DNA from: Bacteroidota bacterium
GTDB taxonomy: Bacteria > Bacteroidota > Bacteroidia > Bacteroidales > Bacteroidaceae
Direction of reading: 5' to 3'
Assembly: GCA_023426145.1 (NCBI GenBank)
Contig: JAFABG010000015.1
Location: 9,787 to 73,786 of the forward strand
Length of the DNA stretch: 64,000 nucleotides
Position numbers and translations under genes: made by a program. Of the stretch, positions 43,176 through 51,652 are shown in pieces (positions within the stretch are counted from its first letter, which is position 1; every line of letters begins with the position of its first letter). The notes beneath the pieces are model-generated. The model was not told the origin of the DNA and did not search any database. It saw nothing but the letters and a program-made list of their open reading frames with translations.

Positions 43176-44012
43176 ATGAAAAGAATATTAATTTTAATTT
43201 GGGTTATCTCTTCTTGCACACTTGCAATGGCAGGAATGAGTACTGGAAAGGTCCGCAAAGAGACTCGTTTCCTTACCGATAAGATGGCTTATGAATTGAA
43301 CCTGAGTACTCCTCAATATAATGATATCTATGAAATAAACTATGATTTCATTTATGCTGTTCGTAATATTATGGATGATGTTGTTCGAGGCAACGAATGG
43401 GCTTTAGATGATTACTATGAGGCATTAGACATTCGTAATGATGATCTGCGTTGGGTTTTGAGTGATCCGCAATATCGTCGTTTCCTTGGTGCAGAGTACT
43501 TTTATCGCCCTATTTACGTGACAGGAGGAAGATGGAGTTTCCGAATTTATGTGAACTATCCAAATCGTAGTTTATTCTATTTCGGTATGCCCTATCACTA
43601 CAGAACATATAGTGGAGCACATTATCGTCCTCATATGCATCATGTAAGTTTCTACAGAGATAGATATAACCATGTAGGGCATTATTCTATGCCATACCGA
43701 GTGAGAGATAAAAAGGTTTATCATACTTATCGCCGTTCAGATTTTGGTACAGTCCGTTTTCGCCCGAACACGTCGACTCGTCAACGCAACGAACCGGCTC
43801 GCTATAGAGTATCAGAAAGAAGTTCCTCTACCCGATCCAATGCTTCAAGACAAGAGCATTCATCTCATTTTCGCTCAAATAATGGTAATGGGCCATCAAC
43901 TTCAGTAAGAAGTGGCTCAAATCGAAACAAGGAAGAGAGGAATAATCGTTCAGAGGATAAGAAAAAGGTGTCTTCTCGTTCTTCAGAACGAACTACTCGA
44001 ACTGAAAGATAA
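43176..44012 (+). CDS. Secreted Tyr/Arg/His-rich protein of unknown function
   Basis: A 278-residue protein with a signal peptide (about 1-19). Residues 20-110 are helical and acidic (MAYELNLSTPQYNDIYEINYD, then DPQYRRFLG). Residues about 110-190 are rich in Tyr, Arg and His (HYRPHMHHVSFYRDRYNHVGHYSMPYR). The last about 90 residues are a low-complexity Ser/Arg/Asn tail with strong positive charge. I do not recognise a characterised family. It follows the DUF4476 gene by 28 bp. The basic tail could bind nucleic acid, LPS or another polyanion. Confidence 0.7.
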   Translation: MKRILILIWVISSCTLAMAGMSTGKVRKETRFLTDKMAYELNLSTPQYNDIYEINYDFIYAVRNIMDDVVRGNEWALDDYYEALDIRNDDLRWVLSDPQYRRFLGAEYFYRPIYVTGGRWSFRIYVNYPNRSLFYFGMPYHYRTYSGAHYRPHMHHVSFYRDRYNHVGHYSMPYRVRDKKVYHTYRRSDFGTVRFRPNTSTRQRNEPARYRVSERSSSTRSNASRQEHSSHFRSNNGNGPSTSVRSGSNRNKEERNNRSEDKKKVSSRSSERTTRTER

Positions 44013-44029
44013 AACCTACTCCTTATATA

Positions 44030-45979
44030 TTATTGCTCCTCGTTTGTAGGAGAACTAGATTCTGGTGTTTCACCGATTAAACTATTCAGGGCTTTGCCCG
44101 TAACTTGAATATTGGGGCGGATTGAATCCGCCTCAATTTCATTTATTAGGCCTTTTTTTGCGAGTCTTCCAGAGATTAATTTATAATAACCCTCCAATGT
44201 TTCTTTTAACTTCCCACTCGTTGTAAAAGAATTTTTGAAATGTTTTGGCTTAGGTATGATAGAAGCTAGGAATATACATTCTTCTGTGGTGAGTTGTGAA
44301 GGTCGTTTATTGAAGTAAAAATCAGAAGCTTCCTGAATGCCATAAATCAGCGGTCCCCATTCAGCGATATTCAGATATACCTCGTACATACGCTCTTTAG
44401 AGGTTAGTCTCTTTGTTTCAATCAACCATACGATTAATGCTTCCTCTAGCTTGCGAGCAAAATTCTTATTTCGGTTAAGAAAGACATTCTTTACTAGTTG
44501 CATGGTTATTGTACTACCTCCCCGAGCGAAACGTTTCACTTTTAAATCGTAAATGAGTGCTTCTCGCATCGCATCGAGCAGAAAGCCGTTATGATGAAAG
44601 AAGGCTCCATCTTCACTTTGCATAACTGACATTTGCAATAGAGGAGAAATACTGTCTAAAGGTGTGAAGTGTTCCCAAGAAGGGCCAACAGGAAATGTTC
44701 TCACTGGTATGCCATTCTCATAAGCCGTATAGGAGAACTCTCCAGCCATTTTGGCTAGTGAAGTAGCCCCATAGGAGATAATGCGAAAGTTTTTTTCTTT
44801 TAAAGAAGATTCTAGTTTCAAACTGTCTGGTTGCGATAAGTCTACATCAAATAGAAAATGATAATCTAGTTTTCCACTAGTTTTAATTCCTTCTAAGTTA
44901 CTAAAAAGTCCTTTAGGTAATGAACCGAATAATTCATCGGCTGGAAACCATGATTTGTTGACTGATGCTCTAAAATGCCACTTCCCCTCTTTTTTACTCG
45001 CTTTTAAGTATGGGTGGAATTGTATTTTATTAAATAAAACAGTAGTAGCACTGTCTAGTTCCATTGAGTGCTCTTCAATGTTTACTAGGTAGTTCAACTG
45101 TCCCCGATTGAGATGAATAATTTCGGGAGAGAGCGCTTTGTGAAAGATGTCAAGGCCTGTAACTGTTGCTTTTCCGCTGAGGCGTATCAGATTATTAGAT
45201 ACAACTTCTTTAGTCATACTATAGAATATGGTATCTAGGGTGACACTTGCCTCAAATCGGCGGTGAATATAGGGTAGAGAGAGCTTATCAGAATGAGTTG
45301 CGTAAAGTTTAGTTTTAAGGGTGTTTGTTACTTGGTTTAACTCTCCACTCGCCATCCAATCCTGTGATAGCGTGTCCTCTTTGATTTCGATAGCCGATTC
45401 AAAGTGGTTATCTTTGATGGTGAGAGCAGGTATAGTTATAGACACAAAATTATGATCCTTTCGCTCAGTAATGTGGATGTGTGTTAATTGACCGTTTTGT
45501 GGCAAGAAACCGTAACAGATACTTAGTATTTTATTTACTCTTTCTGCATAGTTAGCTTTCATAGTTCTTTCTTTGGCCTGATTATTCACTTCCTTCCTGA
45601 ATAAAAAGTCATAATTAGCTATCGAATCTTGCTTGCTGAAAGTGATGTTAAGCCCATTCACCGTAACATGACGTATTTCAATCTTCTGAGCTAGTAATTT
45701 CCAAATGCTTAGTTTAATATCAGCGGTATCTAAGGTTAGAAGAGTGTCTCTTTGCATCGGTACAACAGAGAGCTTAGTTAGGACCACTCTATTCAAGCCT
45801 TTCATCTCGAGTTGATTATATCGGATTCGTATGCTTTGTGTGTTCTCAATTCGGTTGATTTGTTCATTGACAATACTTTTTAAGAGTGCATTACGTCCTA
45901 GATAGATACTGGCAAGACCAATAAGCAAGCATCCAATAATAATTAGTAGAAGAATACTCTTTTTGCTATTTCTTTTCAT
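44030..45979 (-). CDS. AsmA-like / GT51 peptidoglycan transglycosylase fusion
   Basis: The protein is 649 residues from the ATG at 45979 (MKRNSKK); an in-frame ATG 13 codons upstream is open but less likely. One N-terminal membrane anchor (about 7-28) precedes about 400 residues of repetitive beta-strand sequence resembling AsmA/DUF748 proteins (VVLTKLSVVPMQRDTLLTLD). A GT51 domain fills about 430-610 with SEDGAFFHHNGF, the catalytic Glu near 452, RGGSTITMQLVKNVFL, and YLNIAEWGPLIYGIQEA. There is no transpeptidase domain. It should polymerise lipid II glycan chains in the periplasm. Confidence 0.85.
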   Translation of the reverse strand: MKRNSKKSILLLIIIGCLLIGLASIYLGRNALLKSIVNEQINRIENTQSIRIRYNQLEMKGLNRVVLTKLSVVPMQRDTLLTLDTADIKLSIWKLLAQKIEIRHVTVNGLNITFSKQDSIANYDFLFRKEVNNQAKERTMKANYAERVNKILSICYGFLPQNGQLTHIHITERKDHNFVSITIPALTIKDNHFESAIEIKEDTLSQDWMASGELNQVTNTLKTKLYATHSDKLSLPYIHRRFEASVTLDTIFYSMTKEVVSNNLIRLSGKATVTGLDIFHKALSPEIIHLNRGQLNYLVNIEEHSMELDSATTVLFNKIQFHPYLKASKKEGKWHFRASVNKSWFPADELFGSLPKGLFSNLEGIKTSGKLDYHFLFDVDLSQPDSLKLESSLKEKNFRIISYGATSLAKMAGEFSYTAYENGIPVRTFPVGPSWEHFTPLDSISPLLQMSVMQSEDGAFFHHNGFLLDAMREALIYDLKVKRFARGGSTITMQLVKNVFLNRNKNFARKLEEALIVWLIETKRLTSKERMYEVYLNIAEWGPLIYGIQEASDFYFNKRPSQLTTEECIFLASIIPKPKHFKNSFTTSGKLKETLEGYYKLISGRLAKKGLINEIEADSIRPNIQVTGKALNSLIGETPESSSPTNEEQ

Positions 45980-46217
45980 CTTTAGCCTTTTACATTTTTC
46001 GTGAGCAAAGGTATACATAATTCTCCTTATGAGTATGCAGACTATATATTTTTATGCGCTATTCAGTATTGCAAGAAATAGATCATTTATGAAAAAGAGG
46101 TCTTGAAAATAAAAATAGAAAAAAAGTTAGGTATGTTGCAACTATTGATAAAGTATTCCCGTCTAATATACAGGAATCGAAAAGATATAATGTTTAACAA
46201 ATTAAAAAAATATAATT

Positions 46218-46685
46218 ATGAGAACTTCAATGTATTTTAGAGTTGCTTTTTGGGTGGTAATGCTTTTTATGACTGTTATAAGTACTAACTTGAAAGCACA
46301 AGATGCGAATTTTGTGACTAACGAAGTTGAGGATGGGAATTTAGTTGTATCTAAAGTTATTTACAAAATGGATGGACACCTCTTTCGCTATATGAAATAT
46401 GATTTTACTTATGATGACCAAGAAAGAATGTCTAGTAAGGAGGCTTTTAAATGGGACTCAGTAAAAGAAAAGTGGACTCCATATTTCAAGATCAATTACA
46501 CTTATTCCTCTAACGAAATTACTTTGGTTTATGCGCGGTGGAATAACAACCATAAAGCGTACGATGATGCTGTCGAAAAATCAGTGTATGAATTGAATGA
46601 TACTAATATGCCTATAGCTTATATGAATTATAAGTGGGCGGATTATAAATGGGTTGAAAGAGTGATTCAGGTTAACATGATATGA
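46218..46685 (+). CDS. Secreted DUF3836-like protein
   Basis: A 155-residue protein with a signal peptide (about 1-28, ending LKAQ). The rest is beta-rich with aromatic repeats (YDFTYDDQERMSSKEAFKWD, YFKINYTYS). This matches small secreted Bacteroides proteins of the DUF3836 type, which have no known role. It is a single-gene unit with a very strong terminator. Confidence 0.75.
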   Translation: MRTSMYFRVAFWVVMLFMTVISTNLKAQDANFVTNEVEDGNLVVSKVIYKMDGHLFRYMKYDFTYDDQERMSSKEAFKWDSVKEKWTPYFKINYTYSSNEITLVYARWNNNHKAYDDAVEKSVYELNDTNMPIAYMNYKWADYKWVERVIQVNMI

Positions 46686-46726
46686 GAACTGAAGAGTTTT
46701 CATTCTCTTTTAGAATTAGCAACAAT

Positions 46727-46762
46727 AAAGGGGGGATTTCTACTAATTGAAATCCCCCCTTT
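46727..46762. terminator. Bidirectional terminator between DUF3836-like gene and msrAB
   Basis: A perfect 14-bp stem AAAGGGGGGATTTC (46727-46740) pairs with 46749-46762 around an 8-nt loop, with A/T flanks on both sides of two convergent genes. Confidence 0.92.
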
Positions 46763-46781
46763 ATAATTATAAATAAAAGCT

Positions 46782-47810
46782 CTATTTAACTAAAGAAGTG
46801 TAGTCTCCATAACCTTCTTGTGCCATTTTATCTTTGGGTATAAATCGAAGTGAAGCGCTGTTTATACAGTATCGAAGCCCTCCCATTTCTTTAGGACCAT
46901 CTGTAAATACATGCCCTAAATGAGCATTACCTGTGTTACTACGTACTTCTACTCTGAACATTCCGTGTGATTTATCTTCCTTTTCTACAATCAGGTCCTT
47001 TTGAATAGGTTTAGAAAAACTAGGCCATCCGCAGCCTGAATCAAACTTGTCTGTGGAAATAAATAACGGTTCTCCAGTGGTGATATCAACATAGATACCA
47101 GGTCGATGTTCATCCCAGTATTCATTTTGAAAGGCAGGCTCTGTTGCACTTTTTTGAGTTACAGCATACTGCTCTTTTGTTAGCTTTTTGCGTAATATCT
47201 CATCATCAGGTTTAATATAAACTTTCTTTTTCGCTGCATTAGCCTTACGAGCTATCTCAAACAAAGCCGGATTTATATGACAATATCCATTTGGATTTTT
47301 GTCAAGATAGTCTTGGTGGTAAAGTTCTGCTGGGTAAAAATTGTCCAATGGCATTACTTCTATGGCAATTTGTTCTTTATATTGCTTTGCTAATGCTTGA
47401 ATAGCTTCTTTTACGATTGGGAGATCAGCTTTATTAGTGTAATATATTCCTGTCCGATATTGAGTACCACGATCATGTCCCTGCTGATTAAGGCTGGTTG
47501 GGTCGATAGTCTGGAAATATAAATTGAGTAGTAAACTCAAATCTGCCTCTTCCGAATCATAGACTACTTTTACTGTTTCAGCAGCATTTGTCTTTCCAGA
47601 ACAGACTTGTTCGTAACTAGGATTGGGTACAATACTATTGGCATATCCCACTTGAGTACTCTCAACTCCCCTTATTTGTTTCAAGAAGTGTTCTGTTCCC
47701 CAGAAACATCCTCCTGCAAAATAAATTTCTGCTTGATTTTTCATTGGTTTGGCAAGTCCTATAAATGTATTACTCATTATTACTATAACTGTGATTATAA
47801 AATAGTTCAT
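46782..47810 (-). CDS. msrAB: Bifunctional methionine sulfoxide reductase A/B, probably exported
   Basis: A 342-residue fusion. An N-terminal hydrophobic stretch (about 3-20) looks like a signal peptide. The MsrA domain (about 25-180) has the nucleophile Cys35 in GGCFWG; the MsrB domain (about 205-330) has Cys260 in SGCGWPSF and nucleophile Cys315 in RYCINSASLRF. The two CxxC zinc pairs of many MsrB enzymes are absent. It repairs both epimers of oxidised methionine. If the ATG at codon 23 (MKNQAEIY) is the true start, the protein would be cytoplasmic. The annotated start codon lies in the stem of a 13-bp inverted repeat. Confidence 0.93.
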   Translation of the reverse strand: MNYFIITVIVIMSNTFIGLAKPMKNQAEIYFAGGCFWGTEHFLKQIRGVESTQVGYANSIVPNPSYEQVCSGKTNAAETVKVVYDSEEADLSLLLNLYFQTIDPTSLNQQGHDRGTQYRTGIYYTNKADLPIVKEAIQALAKQYKEQIAIEVMPLDNFYPAELYHQDYLDKNPNGYCHINPALFEIARKANAAKKKVYIKPDDEILRKKLTKEQYAVTQKSATEPAFQNEYWDEHRPGIYVDITTGEPLFISTDKFDSGCGWPSFSKPIQKDLIVEKEDKSHGMFRVEVRSNTGNAHLGHVFTDGPKEMGGLRYCINSASLRFIPKDKMAQEGYGDYTSLVK

Positions 47811-47855
47811 ATCCGTTGGTCCTTTCTATAAATAACGAATGAACCAACGGATATG
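47808..47855 (-). promoter_or_regulatory. Perfect 13-bp inverted repeat burying the msrAB start codon
   Basis: CATATCCGTTGGT (47808-47820) and ACCAACGGATATG (47843-47855) are exact reverse complements with a 22-nt loop. In the msrAB mRNA the ATG (47810-47808) is paired in the stem, while the AGAAAGGA ribosome-binding-like stretch is in the loop. It also lies 41 bp after the tolC-like stop. It may act as a translational switch or operon terminator; no U tract follows. Confidence 0.7.
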
Positions 47856-47895
47856 TTTGATAGGTATCGCTTCTTATAAAGCCGAAATTTTGAAT

Positions 47896-49233
47896 TTATT
47901 CAATTGCTTGCCCTTTGTAGAAATTTAATATTTTAGTACGGAATAAGTAATCGTATTTTGCTTGTAATTTATCTGAAAGTGCTCTAGTCAGATTAAGCTT
48001 AGCTTCATTGAATTCCACAAAAGTTGCTTTCCCATTATTAAATTTTTCATTCATGAGGCGAAATGACTCTTCATTAGCTTTAACAGCTACTACGCTTGAG
48101 TTGTATTTGCTTTCAGCAGCTACCGCATTATACCAAGCTTGTTGTATCTCTTTGTAAAGGGACTTTTTGGTATTGTCTAATTGTAACGTTAAGTTTGTTC
48201 TCGTTAATTTCGCGGTTCTCACTTGGTTTCTTGTAGAAAAACGATTAAATATTGGAATACTTAGGTTGAATCCAACATATTTATTTAGATTGTTTTTTAA
48301 TTGATTGCTGAAACTACTTTCAGCTGTACCGTTTACTCTATAATAGTTAGTCCCTAATCCTGCGCTAAAGGATATCTGAGGATAGAAAGCACTTTGTGCA
48401 ATACGGATATTTTTCTCACTTGCCATTAATCTGTATTCGCTTGATTTGATACTTGGTTTATAGGTTAGCGCTTGTGAATAAATATCGTCTGGTGGTGTTA
48501 ATGTTTCAAATACCAATCTCTCTTGAGGGGCTTCTAATGCAAAACCTTCAGGTGTAGGTAATTCCAATAATTGACTAAGGTCAAGGAGAGACAGTTTGTA
48601 GGTGTTGTCTGATTGAATGGCACTCATTTTATCTTGAGCAACACGCGCTTCTGCTTCTGCTACTTCTGATGAAGAAGCTTTTCCCACCTCAAAAAGCCCC
48701 TTAATTCGTTCTAATTGATTATTGCTTAGATCTACTTGATTTTGCGCGACTTTGCTTAATTCTAAATTAAAGAGAACTTGCAAATATGCTGATGTAACAT
48801 TTATAGCGACATCTTCTTTAGCTTTTTTCAAATCCTCAAAGGCTGCCTTTAGATTTAATTTTGCAAGAGAATATTGATTGGGCAGTTGCAAACCGGTAAA
48901 GATTGGAATATTTGTTCCTAGACTTAAACTAGTGTTGGCACTATTTATATCTCTGTATGAGTTATCTACGGGAGAGGCGGCGCGTCCCCAACTCCAGTTT
49001 TGGCTTGCACTACCGCTTAAATTAGGTAGTCGAGCCCATTTTGCTGAATTTACACTTACTTTTTGCTGCTCTGTTTCGTTCGCTGATTGGAGGACATTAA
49101 TGTTATGCTTAATGGCATAATCAATGCATTGTTTTAAACTCCATGCTTGCGAAGAAGCTTGCTGAGTCTGAGCGAAACAGCTACCTGTTCCTGACAGTAA
49201 CAGTACTGCTATCGTTTTATAGATTGTTCTCAT
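47896..49233 (-). CDS. TolC-family outer-membrane efflux protein
   Basis: A 445-residue TolC-like protein. After a signal peptide (about 1-21, ending CFAQ), it begins WSLKQCIDYAIKHNINVLQS and shows two related helical halves (for example AEARVAQDKMSAIQSDNTYKLSLLDLSQLL and FNEAKLNLTRALSDKLQAKYDYLFRTKILNFY). It forms the outer-membrane exit duct of a tripartite pump. It is the last gene of a five-gene operon, 8 bp after the adaptor gene. Confidence 0.93.
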   Translation of the reverse strand: MRTIYKTIAVLLLSGTGSCFAQTQQASSQAWSLKQCIDYAIKHNINVLQSANETEQQKVSVNSAKWARLPNLSGSASQNWSWGRAASPVDNSYRDINSANTSLSLGTNIPIFTGLQLPNQYSLAKLNLKAAFEDLKKAKEDVAINVTSAYLQVLFNLELSKVAQNQVDLSNNQLERIKGLFEVGKASSSEVAEAEARVAQDKMSAIQSDNTYKLSLLDLSQLLELPTPEGFALEAPQERLVFETLTPPDDIYSQALTYKPSIKSSEYRLMASEKNIRIAQSAFYPQISFSAGLGTNYYRVNGTAESSFSNQLKNNLNKYVGFNLSIPIFNRFSTRNQVRTAKLTRTNLTLQLDNTKKSLYKEIQQAWYNAVAAESKYNSSVVAVKANEESFRLMNEKFNNGKATFVEFNEAKLNLTRALSDKLQAKYDYLFRTKILNFYKGQAIE

Positions 49234-49241
49234 CGGATTTC

Positions 49242-50345
49242 TTATTTTTTATCTTTTTTCTCTGCACCGCGAATCTTATCTTTTGCGGTTACCCCTTTCT
49301 TTATTTCTATTTTAATACCGTCACTCATTCCTGTTTTAACTTGCGTACGTTTGAATTTTTGTTCGGGTATAGAGTCTGTCATGATGTAAAGGAAGGTAGA
49401 ATCACCACTGAACTCAATTGTGCTCTCAGGAACTGCAAGTACCTTTTTTGCACGTTGAAGTACAATTTCCGCATTAGCTGAATATCCAGAGCGAATTTGT
49501 ACAGTGTCTGGAACGGAAATGGCAGCTTTAATTTCAAACTGATTGGCTCCATTTGTTTCTACGCCTTTTGGTGAAATATACTCCAAAATGGCATCAAAAG
49601 TCAAGTTTTGTAAGGCACCAATCGTAAGCTTTAAAGGCATTCCTTCATGAATTCGGCCTACTTCTGTTTCATCTATATTACCACGGAAGATCATATCGTT
49701 CATATTGGCCACCGTAGCAATCGTAGTTCCGTCATTGAACGTGTTACTCATGATCACAGAGTTCCCGGCTTTCACTGGTACATCTAAAATTAATCCATCA
49801 ATGGTAGAGCGAATCATCGTACTACTGAATGAAGCGCTATTTTTAGTGATTCCTTCTTTTATGATTTCCAGATTATCTTTTGCAGTTTGTCTTTCTTCTT
49901 TAGCCTGTTTAAGTGCTATTTCTCCTTTTTCATATTCTTCACGGCTAATCAACTTGTCGCTATATAATTTTTTTGTACGTGCAAAGTCAGTATCTGCTTG
50001 GTTCGCATTAATTTCAGCAAGTCGTACACGGCTCTCGGCTGAGTTGAGCTGTCCCAATTCAGGAATAACTTTAACTTTTGCTATAACCTCTCCTTTTTTT
50101 ACGGCTTGACCAGCTTCTTTATACACCTCGTCAATGATGCCTGAAATCTGGGGCTTAATTAGAATTTCATCTCTTGGTTCAACCTTTCCGGTCGCTACGG
50201 TGGTCTTCTCTAGGTCTGCTAAAGATGGAGTTAATGTTTCGTACACAAGAACTTTCGGTTTCGATTTTTGATAAAGGAATACAAACGTTCCAATAAGTAC
50301 AAGGCCTACTATGACCAATAATGTGATTTTCAGATACTTTTTCAT
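49242..50345 (-). CDS. Periplasmic adaptor (MacA/HlyD-like membrane fusion protein)
   Basis: A 367-residue adaptor. An N-terminal membrane helix (about 7-25) is followed by the first half of a lipoyl/biotinyl-like domain (KVEPRDEILIKPQISGIIDEV), an alpha-hairpin (about 100-165), the second lipoyl half, a beta-barrel (TEVGRIHEGMPLKLTIG) and a membrane-proximal domain. A very basic tail ends it. It bridges the ABC permeases and the TolC-like duct. The gene lies between permease and tolC-like genes in the efflux operon. Confidence 0.93.
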   Translation of the reverse strand: MKKYLKITLLVIVGLVLIGTFVFLYQKSKPKVLVYETLTPSLADLEKTTVATGKVEPRDEILIKPQISGIIDEVYKEAGQAVKKGEVIAKVKVIPELGQLNSAESRVRLAEINANQADTDFARTKKLYSDKLISREEYEKGEIALKQAKEERQTAKDNLEIIKEGITKNSASFSSTMIRSTIDGLILDVPVKAGNSVIMSNTFNDGTTIATVANMNDMIFRGNIDETEVGRIHEGMPLKLTIGALQNLTFDAILEYISPKGVETNGANQFEIKAAISVPDTVQIRSGYSANAEIVLQRAKKVLAVPESTIEFSGDSTFLYIMTDSIPEQKFKRTQVKTGMSDGIKIEIKKGVTAKDKIRGAEKKDKK

Positions 50346-50403
50346 CTTGAATATATGATTTAATTTTTGATTATTTTTTTATTTTATCGTTAAAGCTTAC
50401 TGT

Positions 50404-51648
50404 TTATTCATCTCTAATGGCTTCAATCGGTTTGATTGCCATGGCTCGGTAAGCAGGGGCTAATCCAGCTAACATCCCTAAAGCAACCAGAAGTGCGCAG
50501 GTGCCTAACGCCAAAGCGAAGCTCACTTGGAAATGTCCATTTCCTCCTTCAGGGCCAGCGGATAATATATCTACCCCCTGTAAAACCATGACTGCAAAGG
50601 AAATTCCACACATACCAGCTAGTGTTGTGAGCACCATGCTCTCTGATAAAATCTGTTGTAAGATGTCTTTTGGACGTGCTCCGATTGCTCGGCGTATGCC
50701 GATTTCAGTGGTACGTTCTTTAACAGTAACCATCATAATATTAGAGACTCCGATAGCTCCAGCTAATAATGTTCCCAAACCAACCATCCAGACCAATATA
50801 CCAATACCGGTGAATAGATTATCCACCATTGAAAACATAGCTTCAGCATTAAGGTACATAATTGCTTGTTTATCATTAGGAGCAATGTAGTGCGCTTCTT
50901 TTACGATTTTTTCCATTTTCGATTGTATGTCCGATACCTTGATACCATGTTTCACAGTGAAGCAGGCTACATCTATTTGCCCTCCCAAATTATAAGTTTG
51001 CTGCATAGTGGTGAATGGCAGAACAACTGCTTCTGAAGCTCTTCCTTGTATATTCATGTCGCCCTCTGAAGCCGACATGCCTATCACTTGATAATAAATA
51101 CCATCGACACGGATATATTTTCCACAAGGATCCTCTCCTGGTTTAAAGAGACTTTCATAAACACGTTTACCGATGACGCACACCTTCCGCGCTTCCTGTA
51201 TGTCTACTTCATTGATAAAGCGTCCGTATCCCATTTCCTGAGATTCAATGTGCAGATAATCAGGATAAAGTCCCTTGACGTGGCAGTCATATTTTTTATC
51301 ACCATAAATGGCATTTCCTCCCCAACGAGCAACTGATGGAGTGATTACTTCAAGTTCTTCAACTTGTGACTGCAGGCGTTGAATATCAATAGCTTCTAGA
51401 TTCCACCAACGTCCCTTGCGGAAACCTTTATAGGCTTCTCCTGTCTTCTCAGCTGCAAGGAAACCTGAATTAGTTGCGAACCCTTCAAAGTTTTTTTTCA
51501 TTGTGGCTTCTAGCCCTTGTCCGCCACCAATTAAAGCTACTAGCATAAAAATACCCCAGAATACCCCAAAGGCAGTTAGAAGGCTTCTCGTTTTATTTCT
51601 TGTTATTGTGATGAGGATTTCCTCACATGTATCCAAATCTATTCTCAT
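50404..51648 (-). CDS. MacB-like ABC transporter permease (second copy)
   Basis: A 414-residue FtsX-type permease without a fused ATPase. One N-terminal TM helix (about 20-45), a periplasmic MacB_PCD domain (about 50-270) and three C-terminal TM helices. The last part has TVKERTTEIGIRRAIGARPKDIL, the coupling helix of this family, and ends APAYRAMAIKPIEAIRDE. It starts 4 bp after the other permease, suggesting a heterodimeric channel. Substrate is unknown. Confidence 0.9.
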   Translation of the reverse strand: MRIDLDTCEEILITITRNKTRSLLTAFGVFWGIFMLVALIGGGQGLEATMKKNFEGFATNSGFLAAEKTGEAYKGFRKGRWWNLEAIDIQRLQSQVEELEVITPSVARWGGNAIYGDKKYDCHVKGLYPDYLHIESQEMGYGRFINEVDIQEARKVCVIGKRVYESLFKPGEDPCGKYIRVDGIYYQVIGMSASEGDMNIQGRASEAVVLPFTTMQQTYNLGGQIDVACFTVKHGIKVSDIQSKMEKIVKEAHYIAPNDKQAIMYLNAEAMFSMVDNLFTGIGILVWMVGLGTLLAGAIGVSNIMMVTVKERTTEIGIRRAIGARPKDILQQILSESMVLTTLAGMCGISFAVMVLQGVDILSAGPEGGNGHFQVSFALALGTCALLVALGMLAGLAPAYRAMAIKPIEAIRDE

Positions 51649-51652
51649 ACTT

